DNA from: Eutrigla gurnardus
Taxonomy: Eukaryota > Chordata > Actinopteri > Perciformes > Triglidae
NCBI GenBank assembly: GCA_963514095.1
Contig: OY741271.1
Location: forward strand, 4,763,976-4,827,975
Length of the DNA stretch: 64,000 nt
Direction of reading: 5' to 3'
Below the pieces are notes generated by a model. That model was not told the origin of the DNA. It made no database searches and saw only the letters and a program-made list of their open reading frames with translations. Of this stretch, positions 35,097 through 47,618 are shown in pieces. Numbering within the stretch: position 1 is the stretch's first letter; each line of letters begins with the position of its first letter. The position numbers and the translations under genes are program-made.

Positions 35097-36639
35097 TAGC
35101 TCCCACAATGCATTTCGTCGGAAGTATGCTTGTGCATACACACACAGGATACCTGCGATCGCATGTCTGATTGTTATGATTAACCCTCTGAGGTCTGAGG
35201 CCAACGTTTTTTTCATTGTTGTCTTTATGAATTCACCTTTTAACGATCTTATATAACATCATACCCAGTTTCCTATCAAACATAGTAGACAAGTCTCAGC
35301 TACAGGCATGAGCAATCTGGCAATCTGGCAGTTCTTTGCACTTCTGGTGAGATGATAACTGTATTTTGTTGTGTAATTGTACTCTGCAAAATGACTGGAA
35401 ATGTTTATTTGAATGTTTTATGAATTCCTTCAGCGCCATCATCCCACAAGAGCCAGATATTTGCAATTCTAAAGCAAATAACGCCCCCTTCTGAAATGGG
35501 TCTGGTAACGGACCAAATTGCCACGGCCAAAGTTGTCCCAGTTGGCCTCACGTCCAACGTGTTCTCACACCAACGCTTTAAAACCTTCATCCTGGTCAGA
35601 AGTGTGATGCTCAGCGTTCCCCTCTAGTGTCTCCACAGGAAGTTAGGCTGAGGCAACAATACACTTTAGGTTGGTGTTAACTAGCAGCATTGTTCCAACA
35701 AGAAAGAGAAGAATAAATAGATAAAAAAAACCCAAAGAGACATTATGATGGAAGCAGTTGTTTTCACAAATGGTTAAATACTGAGTGTTGATGGTGGAGC
35801 CTTCCTCTAATCATTAGCTGGCATTATGCAAGAGCAATCAGCTGCATCAGCTTTACCTGGGTCATTATGCTGACCATTGGCTTCTTTTATCTCCAGCACC
35901 GAACACACATATGGACGATTCAATCTGAAGGCACCTTTGGCACTGAAGACGTGGACACACGTTGGGTCAAAAACAAAGCTTTGGGTCAAACAAGAATTCA
36001 GCTTTACATAAAGAAACAAGCGGCCCTCTTGTGAGGTTGATGTGTAACTGCAGAGAAACCATTCCACTGTGGACAAGTCAAGTCATCGTTACAATATAGG
36101 TGATAAAGAAATCTAAACATTCCGTGTAATGAAAGTCATAAACTCTATGCATCCCCCTTTTTCACTATTTGTAATATGTCAGAAATTAGCAGCTACATTG
36201 ATTTTGATGCTGATGGAAAAAGAACTGCTGCTATAACATACTAAATATAAATATTATTTTTAAGTAAAATAGAGTTCATCTTTTGACCAAAATCACTCCT
36301 GATCATAAATATGAAAATATAAATTAATTTTCAGAATTATACTTGAATGCCAGTTTGTTTAAAAAAAAAAAGTTTTTTATACTTTTTTAATCAAATAAAA
36401 ATTAAACGGAAATCTTTAAAAAAAAAATGTAAATGCAAGGGTTCATTTTTTTTATACTGTACTGGAATTATCAGTGATGAGCAACATGGGGCCTCAATCA
36501 CCAAACATTCATAAGATAAGATAAAAGATAAGTATTAATCCTGAAGGACATTTTTGTGCCAGAGATTGATCAAAAAAAGTATTGGTTTTTGCATTTTATT
36601 CAATTTTACAGTAAAATAAAGGATTTATTATTTGTGATT

Positions 36640-36640
<1 letters not shown>

Positions 36641-36674
<34 letters not shown>

Positions 36675-36690
36675 TATTATTATAATAATC
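36641..36690. repeat. (AAT)n trinucleotide repeat
   Basis: AAT units, switching to the ATT sense near 36672 so that the tract is partly self-complementary. Confidence 0.9.
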
Positions 36691-37624
36691 CATCAAAGTG
36701 CTGTACAACAACAACAAAAAATAACAAACAGTTTAGTAAAAACAAGAACAATCCAGAAAAAAAACATTCACAGTAAAATTACAATAACACAGTATTTAAA
36801 TAACACTAATAATAGTGTAAAAGTAATATTTTCAATAAATACTTTCATTACAGTGGATCACAATGCTTAGGCTAGAGTCTGACATAAATAAATAGTAAAT
36901 AGTGAAGCTGTCCATTTCATTACTTTATATTCATATAATAAACATACACATTTCTATTAGTTTTTAATCTCCATGAGAAAGAGAGAAAAGTTATAATAAG
37001 CATCTGCTTATAGCTATCCATTTGACTCAGACAAATGATCACTATAAGAGGTTTCCACTGTAGCCTATTTTACAAACATTATGGTCTTTTAAAATAGATA
37101 AACATTACACAAACACTTCAACACTTTCAGAGGACTAGCATCCCATGCATCTTTCTTTGTGGTATATTATATTCACGACTGATGCTGCTTAATGTGAACG
37201 CTAATGTGGAGTTTCTGTGAGGTCACACTGTCCTGCAGGCTCAAGGCCTTTTATGGGGATTAGCAGGACATTTATATGCTAATCAGGATCAGCGGGCTCA
37301 TGCCTTCAACTAAGGAGGATTCATCATTCTAAGAATTAATGAACAATTAGTGGAACCAATTTAAAAGAAAACGTAGGAAGATATTGGTGAAATCACTAAC
37401 CCTGTATTCGAAAGCGTTAACGGTTAACGGTAAGCATGATATGCCAGAATAAAACAAAAAACAGAAAATCATATCATCTTCTGGCAATACGAATTGCTTG
37501 TGTTGTGTGATAGATGCAGAGTGCAGAGTGCTAAACGCCTTATTGTTATTGATGTATTGAGTCCACAGCAGCCATAATAAGTCTTGTGAAAATTGCCTTT
37601 ATTTACCCTGGAAATAAAAAGAAA

Positions 37625-37880
37625 TACAGTTTTGAAGCCCCAATTCAGCTTCTTGGCTGTCGGCATCTTGGAATTTTTGCAACCAGTGAAGGAAGTGACC
37701 ATATTTAGACTCCTGAGGAGCGACAGGTGGATCTGACGAACACAAGCAGCAGAGCAGCATCCAGAGCAGCAACCTTACTGGATCTGGATCCATCCATTAT
37801 TTTTGTAATCTGATGAGTCGCCTGCTTAGCCAGTAGAGAATGCAAGTTTAAGGCTTCACCTTTCAGAACCGGAGGTTGCC
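37625..37880 (+). repeat. Interspersed repeat A, internally deleted
   Basis: The start and CAACCAGTGAAGGAAGTGACC block are followed, after GATCTGGATCCATCC, by the far 3' end (GAATGCAAGTTTAAGG, then CAGAACCGGAGGTTGCC). The middle 350 bases are missing. This copy extends the 3' end beyond the reference copy. Confidence 0.65.
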
Positions 37881-39784
37881 AACCTGTTGAGTTAACCTTA
37901 GGCTGCCTGGGCTTCTGGGTAATCAGGGTTTCTGACCAACTTCCACATGTGCGGCTTCAGACAAACTGAGATACTAATTGATGTTGCCTTTCTGACATTA
38001 TGGCTTCACAATTCTATTTTGCAGTGAGACAGATTCACAGCGAGAACAGATTCGGTGTGAGGTAGAGACAATGATGCATGTGTTCTTTCCTATACTTACT
38101 GTTCAAAATCATTTATTTAGGTAATTTAATCTGTATATTATTATTTTATAAATGCCAGGTAAAAATAACCCAATAGTACACTGTGAAAAAAAAACATAAT
38201 ATCCTGACAGAAAATGATCAAATCCTTTTCCTTTAAGTTTACGGACATTTCCATCTTCCTTAAAATGCAAAATGTAGATTCCCAGGATGTCCACTGTGCC
38301 ATACTGGAAAACTGTTTTTACTGCTGTTTACCTTATCAAAGGATCATTTCTGCCCCTGAAGACAACAGCAGGGTGAATGGTGAGCTATTGCCCTGTGCAG
38401 GAGCGGCTGTTCAGAAAGTTACCAGGAGGGGGCAGTGTGGACATTCTGATTGGTAGCTGTGACAGCTCCCTGCACTGCGTCTATGGGCTGAGGAACTGCA
38501 GTCAAGTCACAGCAGCTTCTTTGGACTGGATGTTCTGATCCACTGCTACTGTATATTTATAGGCCAACAGTGTATTCGCTCACAGGGCAGCAACGTGTGC
38601 TGTGTTAGGGCAAAACATCTGGGAGAGAAAAGACATTAAAAAGACATTTCATGTATATATATACTCCTGCAAATAATAAGCTGGTGTAACGGGTGGCACA
38701 CAAGAGGAAGTCAGTATCGGATTCTTCTAAACTCTCAGTTTAAAGTGTTGCCAGCCTGTTATGTGGAAATCAATGGGCAAGATGTGACAATGTTTCATCA
38801 CCAATAGATACTTTACATTACTTTACATTTCACTTTACAATACTCCTGATGGTTAAAACATCATTTTTCCTTGTTTTTGCTGTGTTTTTGTTACTTGAGA
38901 ACATCTTTATCTGCTTTAATGCTTCACACTGGTGTACAGATATCAGTGTCCTGCTCTCCTCTAAGTGGTGAAAATAATCATTGTTTTTGTGGAGCAATCA
39001 CTCAGAATGAATTGTGTTTGCTCTCGGTGACACCCGTAGCGCTACTTACCGCTGCTACATTACGACCGTCTTATGTTTGAGCGGGTGCTCTGTTTATGAT
39101 CCACATTATATCAGACCTGAGAGTGCTTTGATAAGCCTCACACTTGTAAACCTATCCTGTGTGTCTATGCAATATGTATAGTGTGTGTGTTGTGACGTAC
39201 CACAGAGCTGCAGAGCTTTGGAACCACTTCTCAATGCTTAATGCTCGTCCCTCATCAAGCCTGCTGACTGCCAGCATCCTATTAAATGTGACCTCTGCGG
39301 AACAATGACAGATGATCAGTTATGCCTGAACGCAGACTGGATTATTTGTTACGCCTGAAGAAGTCAAGTGCGTCTCCTTAAAGAATAACTACACCCCAGA
39401 GATTTGGCTAAAGTGCTTGCAAATTCAAGAATGCCCAGAAGAAGGTGAATAAAAAGTATTGAATGTGCATCCCCCCGTGTCAGCGTAGGTTCGGTGGTGA
39501 CGGTGGTGACTAAAACTGTCTCCACCTGGCTCCAAATCAGTAAATTCAATCACAACAGCTGGGTTTCAACCATTAGAGAGCAGTGGCTATGTATATCTAT
39601 GATACAATATCTAGAATTCAAATACTTTGCACTCAATATTTAGATCACAAATTCACAGGCAGAGGGAAGTTCTACACACAACAAGAGGCCAAACACAACA
39701 AATATAATAAATAAATAAGTAACAGTAAACATATAATAAATAAATAAACAGGAACATTTATATATATATATATTTTTTTATTTT
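37881..39784. other. Intergenic, nothing recognised
   Basis: No gene, splice pair or repeat end identified. Confidence 0.5.
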
Positions 39785-40160
39785 ATTTTATTGATTGATT
39801 GATCGATTGATTGATTGGTTTATTTAAGTGTCAAATACCATAGTTGGTGCCCGGCTTATTAGACACTAATCATATTCATCAAATAATCATTTCACAGTTA
39901 CATCCACGATAGCCACGTGAGACAATACAGAACACATCATAACATAACTAAACCATTAAAAATATGGATACAAATACTAATGGATTGTCATATAGGATAC
40001 AGAATACTTTGCCGCAGATACCAGGCCTTTTCTATAAATTTTGCCAAAGCAAAAAAATAATTTTCAAACAACCAACACAGAATCTCCCCTTCATATTTCC
40101 AAAATATATCAGGATTTTTAAACTGAATTGATTCAAAAAGAGAGTTCCTTAAATCACAAT
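39785..40160 (-). mobile_element. Possible LINE 3' end
   Basis: On the minus strand an open frame ends ..ENYFFALAKFIEKAWYLRQS, then ILYPI and stop. It is followed by 170 bases and a (CAAT)n tail (GATT on the plus strand, 39786-39822). The arrangement resembles the ORF2 end and microsatellite tail of non-LTR retroelements. The clade cannot be named. Confidence 0.35.
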
Positions 40161-40169
40161 ATAAAGGAT

Positions 40170-40227
40170 ATATATATATATATATATATACTGTATATAT
40201 ATATACATACATACATATATATATAAT
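40170..40227. repeat. (AT)n microsatellite
   Basis: TA units with CTG and CATACATAC interruptions. Confidence 0.9.
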
Positions 40228-40818
40228 CATAGACAGTGATTGAGTTGACATTATTGCACATAAATGAAATGTTGAGTTGCACAGGATTTTGATAATGTTA
40301 TTTGTCGGAGCGATTTTGGGGCTTCAGTGTTTATTATGAAGTCTGACAGCAGCAGGAAGGAAGCTCTGTCGGTATCCCTCCTTTACGCCACGCGGGTGAA
40401 GCAGCCAATCACTGTAGGAGCTGCCCAGTAATGTCTTACGTGGGACAAGTCCTTCTTCAGAGATGCTTACCAAGAGATATTTGGTTTTCACAAAGTGGTT
40501 TAGTTCCTTTTTAAAGGACTTTCTGCCTACAAATGTCAGATTTCCCAGAGATACTTGCCTTGTGATGTTTTAAGGTTCCGGTCTCTCTCTCCAGGAAAAG
40601 GCTCGGTCATCGGGGACTTGATTAATAGCTCCTGGTGTGTTCTCCAGTATCAGAGAGAATAGGAGCATGCTGACCATAATCATATTAGGCAGCACTTCAC
40701 TAAATAAAGCAAAAGGCCCTTCTCATCAAATCCACACAACCACTAAGTGGGCCTCCGTGGCACTAGGGCAGTCCACTCAGGTGTGTGTACTAGTGCACAT
40801 GTGCAATAGAGAGGACAC

Positions 40819-40869
<51 letters not shown>

Positions 40870-41151
40870 AGAGAGACTTTTTTTTTGTCAATTTACTGCA
40901 AAAAAAGTGAAATGTCATTTGTTATCTTGTGTAATCATATCTGTACGTTCTATCTACAATCCTCCCAGAATTGTAAGCAGTTTATGTACAGGCAGGTATA
41001 TAGTGCACACACAGACAAACTCACTGTCTATTAATAAATGCATCGAGTTTTGGGTAGCGTGTCCTTGCAGCCCTGAGCTGTTCAGGTTTGCTGTCCAAAG
41101 CTGTTTTTGACTACAGGGAGTTTTTGCATGAGGGAAATTTGAGCTTGTTAT

Positions 41152-41217
<66 letters not shown>

Positions 41218-42034
41218 GGACAGGCGGTACGTCTGCTGGGTGTCCTAGCGATCCCCATGCTGGTTATTAGAATGTGGCTCTAGGGGTCCTGCCCAGGTAG
41301 CTATTCCTGGACAGCACTGAGGTCAGCATATCAACAACTACAAGACCTTTACAGACCAACAGTTGGGAAGTTCACTCTTTGCAGGCAGCGACTTTGTGTG
41401 CATGTGAATGGTGTGTTCACATGGATAGCTAGTTCAATTATATTTACTGTGTCAACAATACACAATGTAATTTAATTTTAATATTGCGAGAATAGCAACA
41501 GCTCACAGATGAGCTGTTATAGGAAAGTATTGTGATCAACTTCCATTCATATTAAAACAGCTAACAAATACATATTTATGGTTTCCCACAAAATAGCAAA
41601 TAAAAGACTTAAATAGCTTCCGTGACAAAAATAATAATGTATTAAACACATCTTTTTAGTTGTAGGTTTACACAGAATGCACGACGATAGCTGAGCCCCC
41701 AACAGCCCATGACCGTGGATGAGCCGCTGCTTCCCAGAGGACTCGCAGCGGGGGACAGAAAACACTACTATCAACCTTTCATTGTCCGTTGCAACCACAT
41801 CAACTGCCACCAAAACAGGAAGGAAGTGGTTAAGTACTCAAAACCGGCTCTTGGTCCATTTGATTGGCTGCCCAGGCCAAGGGTAACACTGAGAGCGGTG
41901 TGTCTCCGTGCCTGCCGCTGAAAAGTTGAGAATATTTCAACTTTTATGCTCATATAAACAACACTACAAATAAAGGAGGCAAGAGACATGTCTCACCAGA
42001 GGAAGGTAATGTTTTTTTGCAGGCGACGCCTTAC
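40228..42034. other. Intergenic, two microsatellites
   Basis: A GT tract at 40821-40868 and a GA tract at 41154-41215. No gene recognised. Confidence 0.5.
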
Positions 42035-42038
42035 TTAA

Positions 42039-42968
42039 AGGAAAACACCACCGCATTTCCATACTGAACTATGTTTTGCTCTGATCTTAGACGAGGTGAT
42101 ACATACCTCCCTCTCCTCTGTGCGTGCACTCAATGGCTCTTGCGCGCACTCCGCGCAGCGCTAATTTGCTAGCATGTAGCTTGTCCTTAGGATCCAAAGG
42201 GGGGTGAAGTTAGAAGTGACCAAGCACTTCCACGTTGTCCCTATTTAAATACGGTTACGTGAGTAGTTACACGACCCAAGTTTGGTTACACAAAATGAAA
42301 CATGCCGATTTTTCTAAGCGGATAACAAGGATAACTATATAGTATGGCGGAATAACAACTGGAAGCACTTCGACGTCGGCGCAGTAATATCATCACTCCG
42401 CTCCCCCTCTTACTTCCGTCAATAGAACCTACGTGACCTGCACGCCGTCGCCTGCACTACCTGTAGTAGTTTGTGCACAGTTGAGGAAGCATCAGGTTGT
42501 AGTAAGATAGTTTGTGAACAATCAAACATCATGGTTATAACGTGCATCGTACAGGGTTGTGAAAACAAGCAGAAGGTATATAGTCCCGTCATGTTTTGAG
42601 TGATGATATTACTGCGCCGACGTCGAAGTGCTTCCAGTTGTTATTCCGCCATACTATATAGTTATCCTTGTTATCCGCTTAGAAAAATTGGCATGTTTCA
42701 TTTTGTGTAACCAAACTTGGGTCGTGTAACTACTCACGTAACCGTATTTAAATAGGGACAACGTGGAAGTGCTTGGTCGCTTCTAACTTCACCCCCCTTT
42801 GGATCCTAAGGAATATACTGGGACAAGCTACATGCTAGCAAATTAGCGCCGCGTGGAGTGCGCGCAAGAGCCATTGAGTGCACGCACAGAGGAGAGGGAG
42901 GTATGTATCACCTCGTCTAAGATCAGAGCAGAACATAGTTCAGTATGGAAATGCGGTGGTGTTTTCCT
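42039..42968. mobile_element. Fold-back DNA transposon, TTAA duplication, Kolobok-like
   Basis: A 930-bp element between TTAA copies (42035-42038, 42969-42972). The left arm 42039-42398 and right arm 42598-42968 are long, nearly perfect inverted repeats. The right arm is 11 bases longer because of an AATATACTGGG insertion. The ends read AGGAAAACACCACCGC. The 199-base centre holds the start of a THAP-type reading frame (42531-42599). TTAA targets plus a THAP transposase are the combination known for the Kolobok superfamily. P elements also have THAP but make 8-bp duplications, and piggyBac lacks THAP. Confidence 0.7.
42531..42599 (+). pseudogene. Start of a THAP-domain transposase, truncated
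   Basis: An ATG opens a 22-residue frame, MVITCIVQGCENKQK and then VYSPVMF before TGA. The opening C-x4-C pair and following N/K-rich turn fit the first zinc ligands of a THAP (C2CH) domain, which is normally the N-terminus of Kolobok and P-type transposases. The rest of the domain (C-x2-H and the AVPTF-like end) is absent, having been replaced by the right arm. Confidence 0.45.
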
Positions 42969-42972
42969 TTAA

Positions 42973-43544
42973 GTCAGGTGTCACTGTGAGTCACTTTGGC
43001 TTTGATGGCCACACGCCAAGAGGTGGTGGAATTTGGTTTTGGTACAGCTGCAGTGTTGGCAGAATTAAGATATAAAACAAATTAATATCACAATATTCCT
43101 CGACAGTACAGCTGTAGATGACAACTGCTGCAGGGTGTTTTGCCTTCCACGAACGTTCCATCATTTTGAACAACAGGAGCACAGAGCGCTCTGCACAATG
43201 TGAACAATGTTGGTGCTATGAATTCAGAAAGGGAGGAATTATATGCCCACTAATCACCACTTTAATGCAATAAATTAAACATTGTTAAACATATAATCTA
43301 AATGATGCACAATATATGATTTTAATAATATTATAATGACACATAATACATTTTCAATAAACTTTTGAGAATTGTTTACAAGATTACAAAAAAATGCAAA
43401 TATGCAAAAATATTTATAATCTTCAAAGTCCCAACATCACCAGCAGCAATGTTACAGCGCCACATAGTGGCGAGGAAAACTGCCGTAACAGACTTTGAGG
43501 CAGAAATCTGGAGTAGACCAGGATCTTGGGTTCCATCTGCATCT
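42973..43544. other. Intergenic DNA between transposon and satellite
   Basis: No gene or repeat recognised. Confidence 0.5.
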
Positions 43545-44095
43545 GGTGTTGGTAGTAGTATTAGCAGTAGTAGTAATGTTAGCTGTAGTTGTAATGTTGG
43601 CAGTAGTAGTAATATTAACAGAAGTAATATTAGCACTCATAGTAATATTATAACAGAAATAATATTAGCAGTAGTAGTAATGTTAGCAGTAGTTGTAATG
43701 TTAGCAGTAGTAGTAATATTAACAGAAGTAATATTAGCAGTCATAGTAATATTAACAGAAGTAATATTAGCAGTAGTAGTAATGTTAGCAGAATATTAGC
43801 AATAGTAGTAATGTTAGCAGTAATAGTAATATTATCAGTAGTAGTAATGTTAGCAGTAGGCCTAATAGTAATATTATCAGTAGTAGTAATGTTAGCCGTA
43901 GTAGTAATATTAGCAGAAGTAATATTGGCAGTCATAGTAATATTAACAGAAATAATATTAGCAGTAGTAGTAATATTAGCAGTAGTAGTAATGTTAGCAG
44001 TAGTTGTAATGTTAGCAGTAGTAGTAATATTAACATAAGTATACTTAGCAGTCATCGTAATATTAACAGAAGTAATATTAGCAGTAGTAGCAGTA
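43545..44095. repeat. AGT/AAT-derived satellite, about 550 bp
   Basis: Higher-order array of AGT-like triplets. Units such as AGTAGTAGTAATGTTAGC, AGTAGTTGTAATGTTAGC and AGAAGTAATATTAGC alternate over roughly 15-18-base periods. Because the units are multiples of three, long hydrophobic (Val/Leu/Ala) and Thr/Asn-rich frames are open on both strands. They are not genes. Confidence 0.85.
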
Positions 44096-44448
44096 TTAAC
44101 CGTAGTCGTCCATGGCGGCAGGCGCAGTCATGTTTAGATGGATCTATCTCCATCAGGTCGTGCCCGTAGAAGAGAAAGCCGTCAGTAATGAGCAGCATCA
44201 CAGCAGCAGGTAGAGCCACAATATATTGCTTCATCATCAGGCCAGTTAGCAGTCGACGTCGGTCAGGACCTCAGCGGACAAGAAAGCACAGCGACTCCCA
44301 GGAGTAATCCCAGGAGGAGTCGAGTTAGTAACAGTAGAGATGCAAATTTTAGTCAATTTCATTAATCAAGAGTCAGCAGCCTTAAAAATACTATCAATAA
44401 GCGTCAAACAAGAGCACAGTGTCGGTGTTGTCTGGATTGGATTTCAGA

Positions 44449-44459
44449 GAGAGCGAGAC

Positions 44460-44490
<31 letters not shown>

Positions 44491-44565
44491 TAGCGTATTG
44501 CATTGGTAGAGTGGTAGCGACGGTAGCGATGATAGCGACGGTAGCGACGGTGCGGTAGCGACACC
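44449..44565. repeat. GA tract followed by a (GGTAGCGAC)n minisatellite
   Basis: GA/GATA units at 44449-44491, then GGTAGCGA repeats at 44513-44565. The minisatellite unit resembles the GGTAGCGAC text within repeat A, whose next copy starts at once after it, so it probably grew from that copy. Confidence 0.8.
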
Positions 44566-44755
44566 GTGGTATCCACCTGTCAATAAGAAGGTAGCCACGC
44601 CCTAAAGCAGACCCTGCAGCCCTCTAAAGGGGACTACGTAATGAACATCATGCTGTGTGGAAGAAGGCTTAAGACCATGAACTCATGTTAACAATGTCTA
44701 CTGGGATAATAAATCATGTGAGACGTAGGATAATTTTCACATAGACTGGAGGCTG
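44566..44755 (+). repeat. Interspersed repeat A, middle part
   Basis: Matches the reference from the CACCTGTCAAT box through TGAACATCATGCTG and CATGAACTCATG to the ATAGACTGGAGG region; diverged. Confidence 0.65.
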
Positions 44756-45063
44756 TGTGACACAAATATCACGTCGTCTGAACCAGGACGCAGGAATTAA
44801 GAATTAAGAGCAACAGGGATCAATGCTTAGCCTTGGGTAAGTCCCTGAACCAAAGTTGAAGAAGCAACGAGGACAAATAAAAGAACAGAGAGTACAAACG
44901 GCACAGTAGTTGAAGATGAGTGTGTGTGGGTGGCGTGAGTAACTGAATTTACACAGCCTGACTCGCTAATGAAAGTATTAATTGAATAAATGGGGAATGT
45001 TGTTTTGATCACCATCTCGGTGGTCCATGAAATGAGTGACTTTACTATGTGGGTGTGGGTGTA

Positions 45064-45095
<32 letters not shown>

Positions 45096-45406
45096 AGTGC
45101 CCTTGCATGCGTTTGCTTGTGCGCGACCTCTCCTGTATGTGTGTGTATGAGTGTGTGTACGTGTTCAGCAATGTGTGCCACAACAGAGTGACAGTACGCC
45201 CCGTAAGCACATTTCCAACAGGCTAATTAAAGCTCCTCCGGAATAAGGCCAGACTTATTAACATCTCAACGCGGCCACTAAAGCCTGCTCATAACCCAAC
45301 AAGGATCAATGCTCTTCATTAGGGCCGGACCCAATACTGCTGCCCTGCCAAGCCAAGCCAGCCACCCAAATGAAGACTATAGGGGGGAATTGCAGAGCTG
45401 GTGAAA

Positions 45407-45446
<40 letters not shown>

Positions 45447-46009
45447 GCAATGTGTTTGTATGATTCTGCAGTTGTGTCACTTTGTATTTTATAGTTTCTT
45501 GGGGAGGAAATGATCCTTACATATTAATGCGAGGAGATGCAGTGATGGTACTAATGATGTGCTGAATATATAGCATGAGATTGACCATATAGTGCAGCTC
45601 TCAGTTCACTGACCACAACGCCTCAGACTCTCAGTCTCTTCGTGTCTCATTTTTATAAACTTTGTTTTTTGCACACGCTCGTCTTTCGTGTTGCGATCCT
45701 ACGCACACTTTAGCATCAAGATTTAAAGTCTAAGTAAATAATGGACTAGTATTTCCAAAGACTTGGAATTGTTCTTATTGATCCTTGTGAAAAAAAATAC
45801 TTCATTTTGACGTTTTAACGATCTTCAGTAGGAACCAGTGATATTGGGTTTGATTGTCAATGACAGGAAGTTACAAAGCTTCTAGGTTTTCATTGGTATA
45901 CAATAACACAATTGTGATGAGAATAAGCTTTGATGGCCAAGCATGATGCATACAAAGACAATGAGCTTTTGCATTTCTCTAAATATATTCACACAGAAAT
46001 AGACAATTA
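44756..46009. other. Intergenic with GT and GA tracts
   Basis: A GT tract at 45069-45095 and a GA tract at 45412-45442. No gene recognised. Confidence 0.5.
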
Positions 46010-46219
46010 AGAAGAAAAGACAGGCGTATTGCCAGGATCACAAGGATGTGAAGGTTCGAAGTCGGTGCAACTTGGACTTGCGACACCTTCAAGAGGAAGA
46101 AACCTTGAATGAATGACTTCAGGGCTCTGTATAATCACTCGTCAGTCATCATTGACTGCAGTTCACTTTTGCTGCTGGATGATATGTTAACGTTACAACC
46201 AAACTCTTCTTCACTTCAA

Positions 46220-46345
46220 GTCAACGAGTGATGAGCAGCTCTCCAAATGCTGCAAGGAGCACTTCCAGGAGGAACACACTCCAAATAAAGAGACGAGTCA
46301 CACCCTACTGATGTTCACCACAGAACCTGAAAGAAAACTTTGCAT
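46220..46345 (+). pseudogene. THAP-like coding relic
   Basis: A plus-strand frame reads STSDEQLSKCCKEHFQEEHT. The C-x2-H-F portion resembles the second half of a THAP zinc finger, where C-x2-H completes the ligand set. The frame continues to about 46345 without a recognisable AVPTF end. Upstream ligands were not found. The relic adjoins repeat F at 46370-46475. Confidence 0.35.
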
Positions 46346-46369
46346 GTCAAGAAAGTTTCAGTTTGTCGT

Positions 46370-46475
46370 ATCATTTAGTTTAGTGTGAAACTGCTCAGTG
46401 AACTACATCTCTGGTCTCACACAACGTACGTCACCAACACGGCCTTCAGGTCGTCTTGCTAGCTAGCTAGCTAAC
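46370..46475 (+). repeat. Repeat F, copy 2
   Basis: Reverse-complement partner of 7265-7372, sharing the CTCAGTGAACTACATCTC and GCTAGCTAGCTAGC blocks. Confidence 0.55.
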
Positions 46476-46655
46476 TTAGAACATCATGCTGAATTGAAGA
46501 ATACTTGAAACTAGAGATTGAGACCATAAACTCATGTTTACAATGTTTACTGAGATAATAAATCAAGAGAGAAGTAGGACCATTTTCTCATAGACTTCTA
46601 TACACTCAGAGAGGAGTCGCCCCCTGATGGCCAGCAGAGAGAATAATATTGGTTA
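46476..46655 (+). repeat. Interspersed repeat A, 3' part
   Basis: Starts at AACATCATGCTGAATTGAAGAA and continues closely to the reference to CCCCCTGATGGCCAGCAGAGAGAA. It lacks the TTTTTGCAACCAGA block. Confidence 0.7.
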
Positions 46656-47587
46656 AGATGCTACAGCTTTCCTGATCAATGTGCTTTGTGTTTTTTTTTG
46701 TGTTTGCGTGTTTAGTACGAGCATCTCTGTCTCCAGTTTTCTAATCTTCTAGTCTTCTCATCACATTGTCACTTTTAAAATGTAAACTCCCATCGAGACC
46801 TCTGTTCCCACATCATTCCACCACATGCTTGTCAGTTATTCCTGGCCTTCCCCTCCTCCCTCTTCCCTCCCTGACCTCTCACACTCCTCTCAGCCTCCTC
46901 AGGTTCATCTTTGAGGCTGGTTCAAAGCAGGAGCTGCTGCAGTGATTTCCTTTGGCTCGCCGACCTGCTGACACTCCCAAAGATCAGAGGTAACACCGGG
47001 TCTGCGCTGGGCTCGTTCCTCCTTTCCTTCGGCAGAAAAAATAAAAAACTTCCTTCACTCTACTCCATCAATTAATAATTCCCTCCCATGGGAATTATAG
47101 CTTGTGTACATAAGCAGCATACACACAGGGTGGGGTTTTCTTCCCACTCCTGTACATAAAATTAGTAATTCATTTGTAGGGGGAGCAGATTTACCGACAT
47201 GCAGGCAGGAACATATTTCCTGGGTTCCCCCGAGGACGTCGTTGCTGACTCCTGTCATATTTACTGTGTAATTGATTTTTAAACACACTCGTCTTTCTCC
47301 ATTCCTGCACTACTAGTTTTCCCCCTGTTGCCCACGGCAATTGATCCTTCCAATATGACTGTATACCACTATATTCATCTATTCATTATAAGATAAACAT
47401 CATCATCTCTGCATTTCTGTCTTTTATTATATATTGGCTTCCCTTCAGCCCCTCCCTGCCATTTGACAAGCGCACCTTATTGCACATAGGGGAGGGTGGG
47501 AGAGGAGGAAGGCGGGAGGTGAGAGGGGGAAGAGAGGAGTGAATGAGAAGAAGGGAGGGCAGGATTGAAGGAGAGATGTGTGTGTGT

Positions 47588-47618
<31 letters not shown>

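Larger units (their letters stand above)
34346..37624. other. Intergenic DNA, no gene recognised
   Basis: Contains an AT tract, a hairpin and an AAT tract (listed separately), plus GATA-rich SINE-tail-like text near 36510-36550 (AGATAAGATAAAAGATAAG, then TATTAATCCTGAAGGACATTT). Confidence 0.5.

Noticed and set aside
42035..42972. piggyBac or P-element identity for the fold-back element
   Set aside because: The ends do not begin CCC as in piggyBac, and the duplication is TTAA rather than the 8 bp of P elements.
43741..44055. Hydrophobic repeat frames that look like a membrane protein
   Set aside because: Triplet-based satellite open on both strands.
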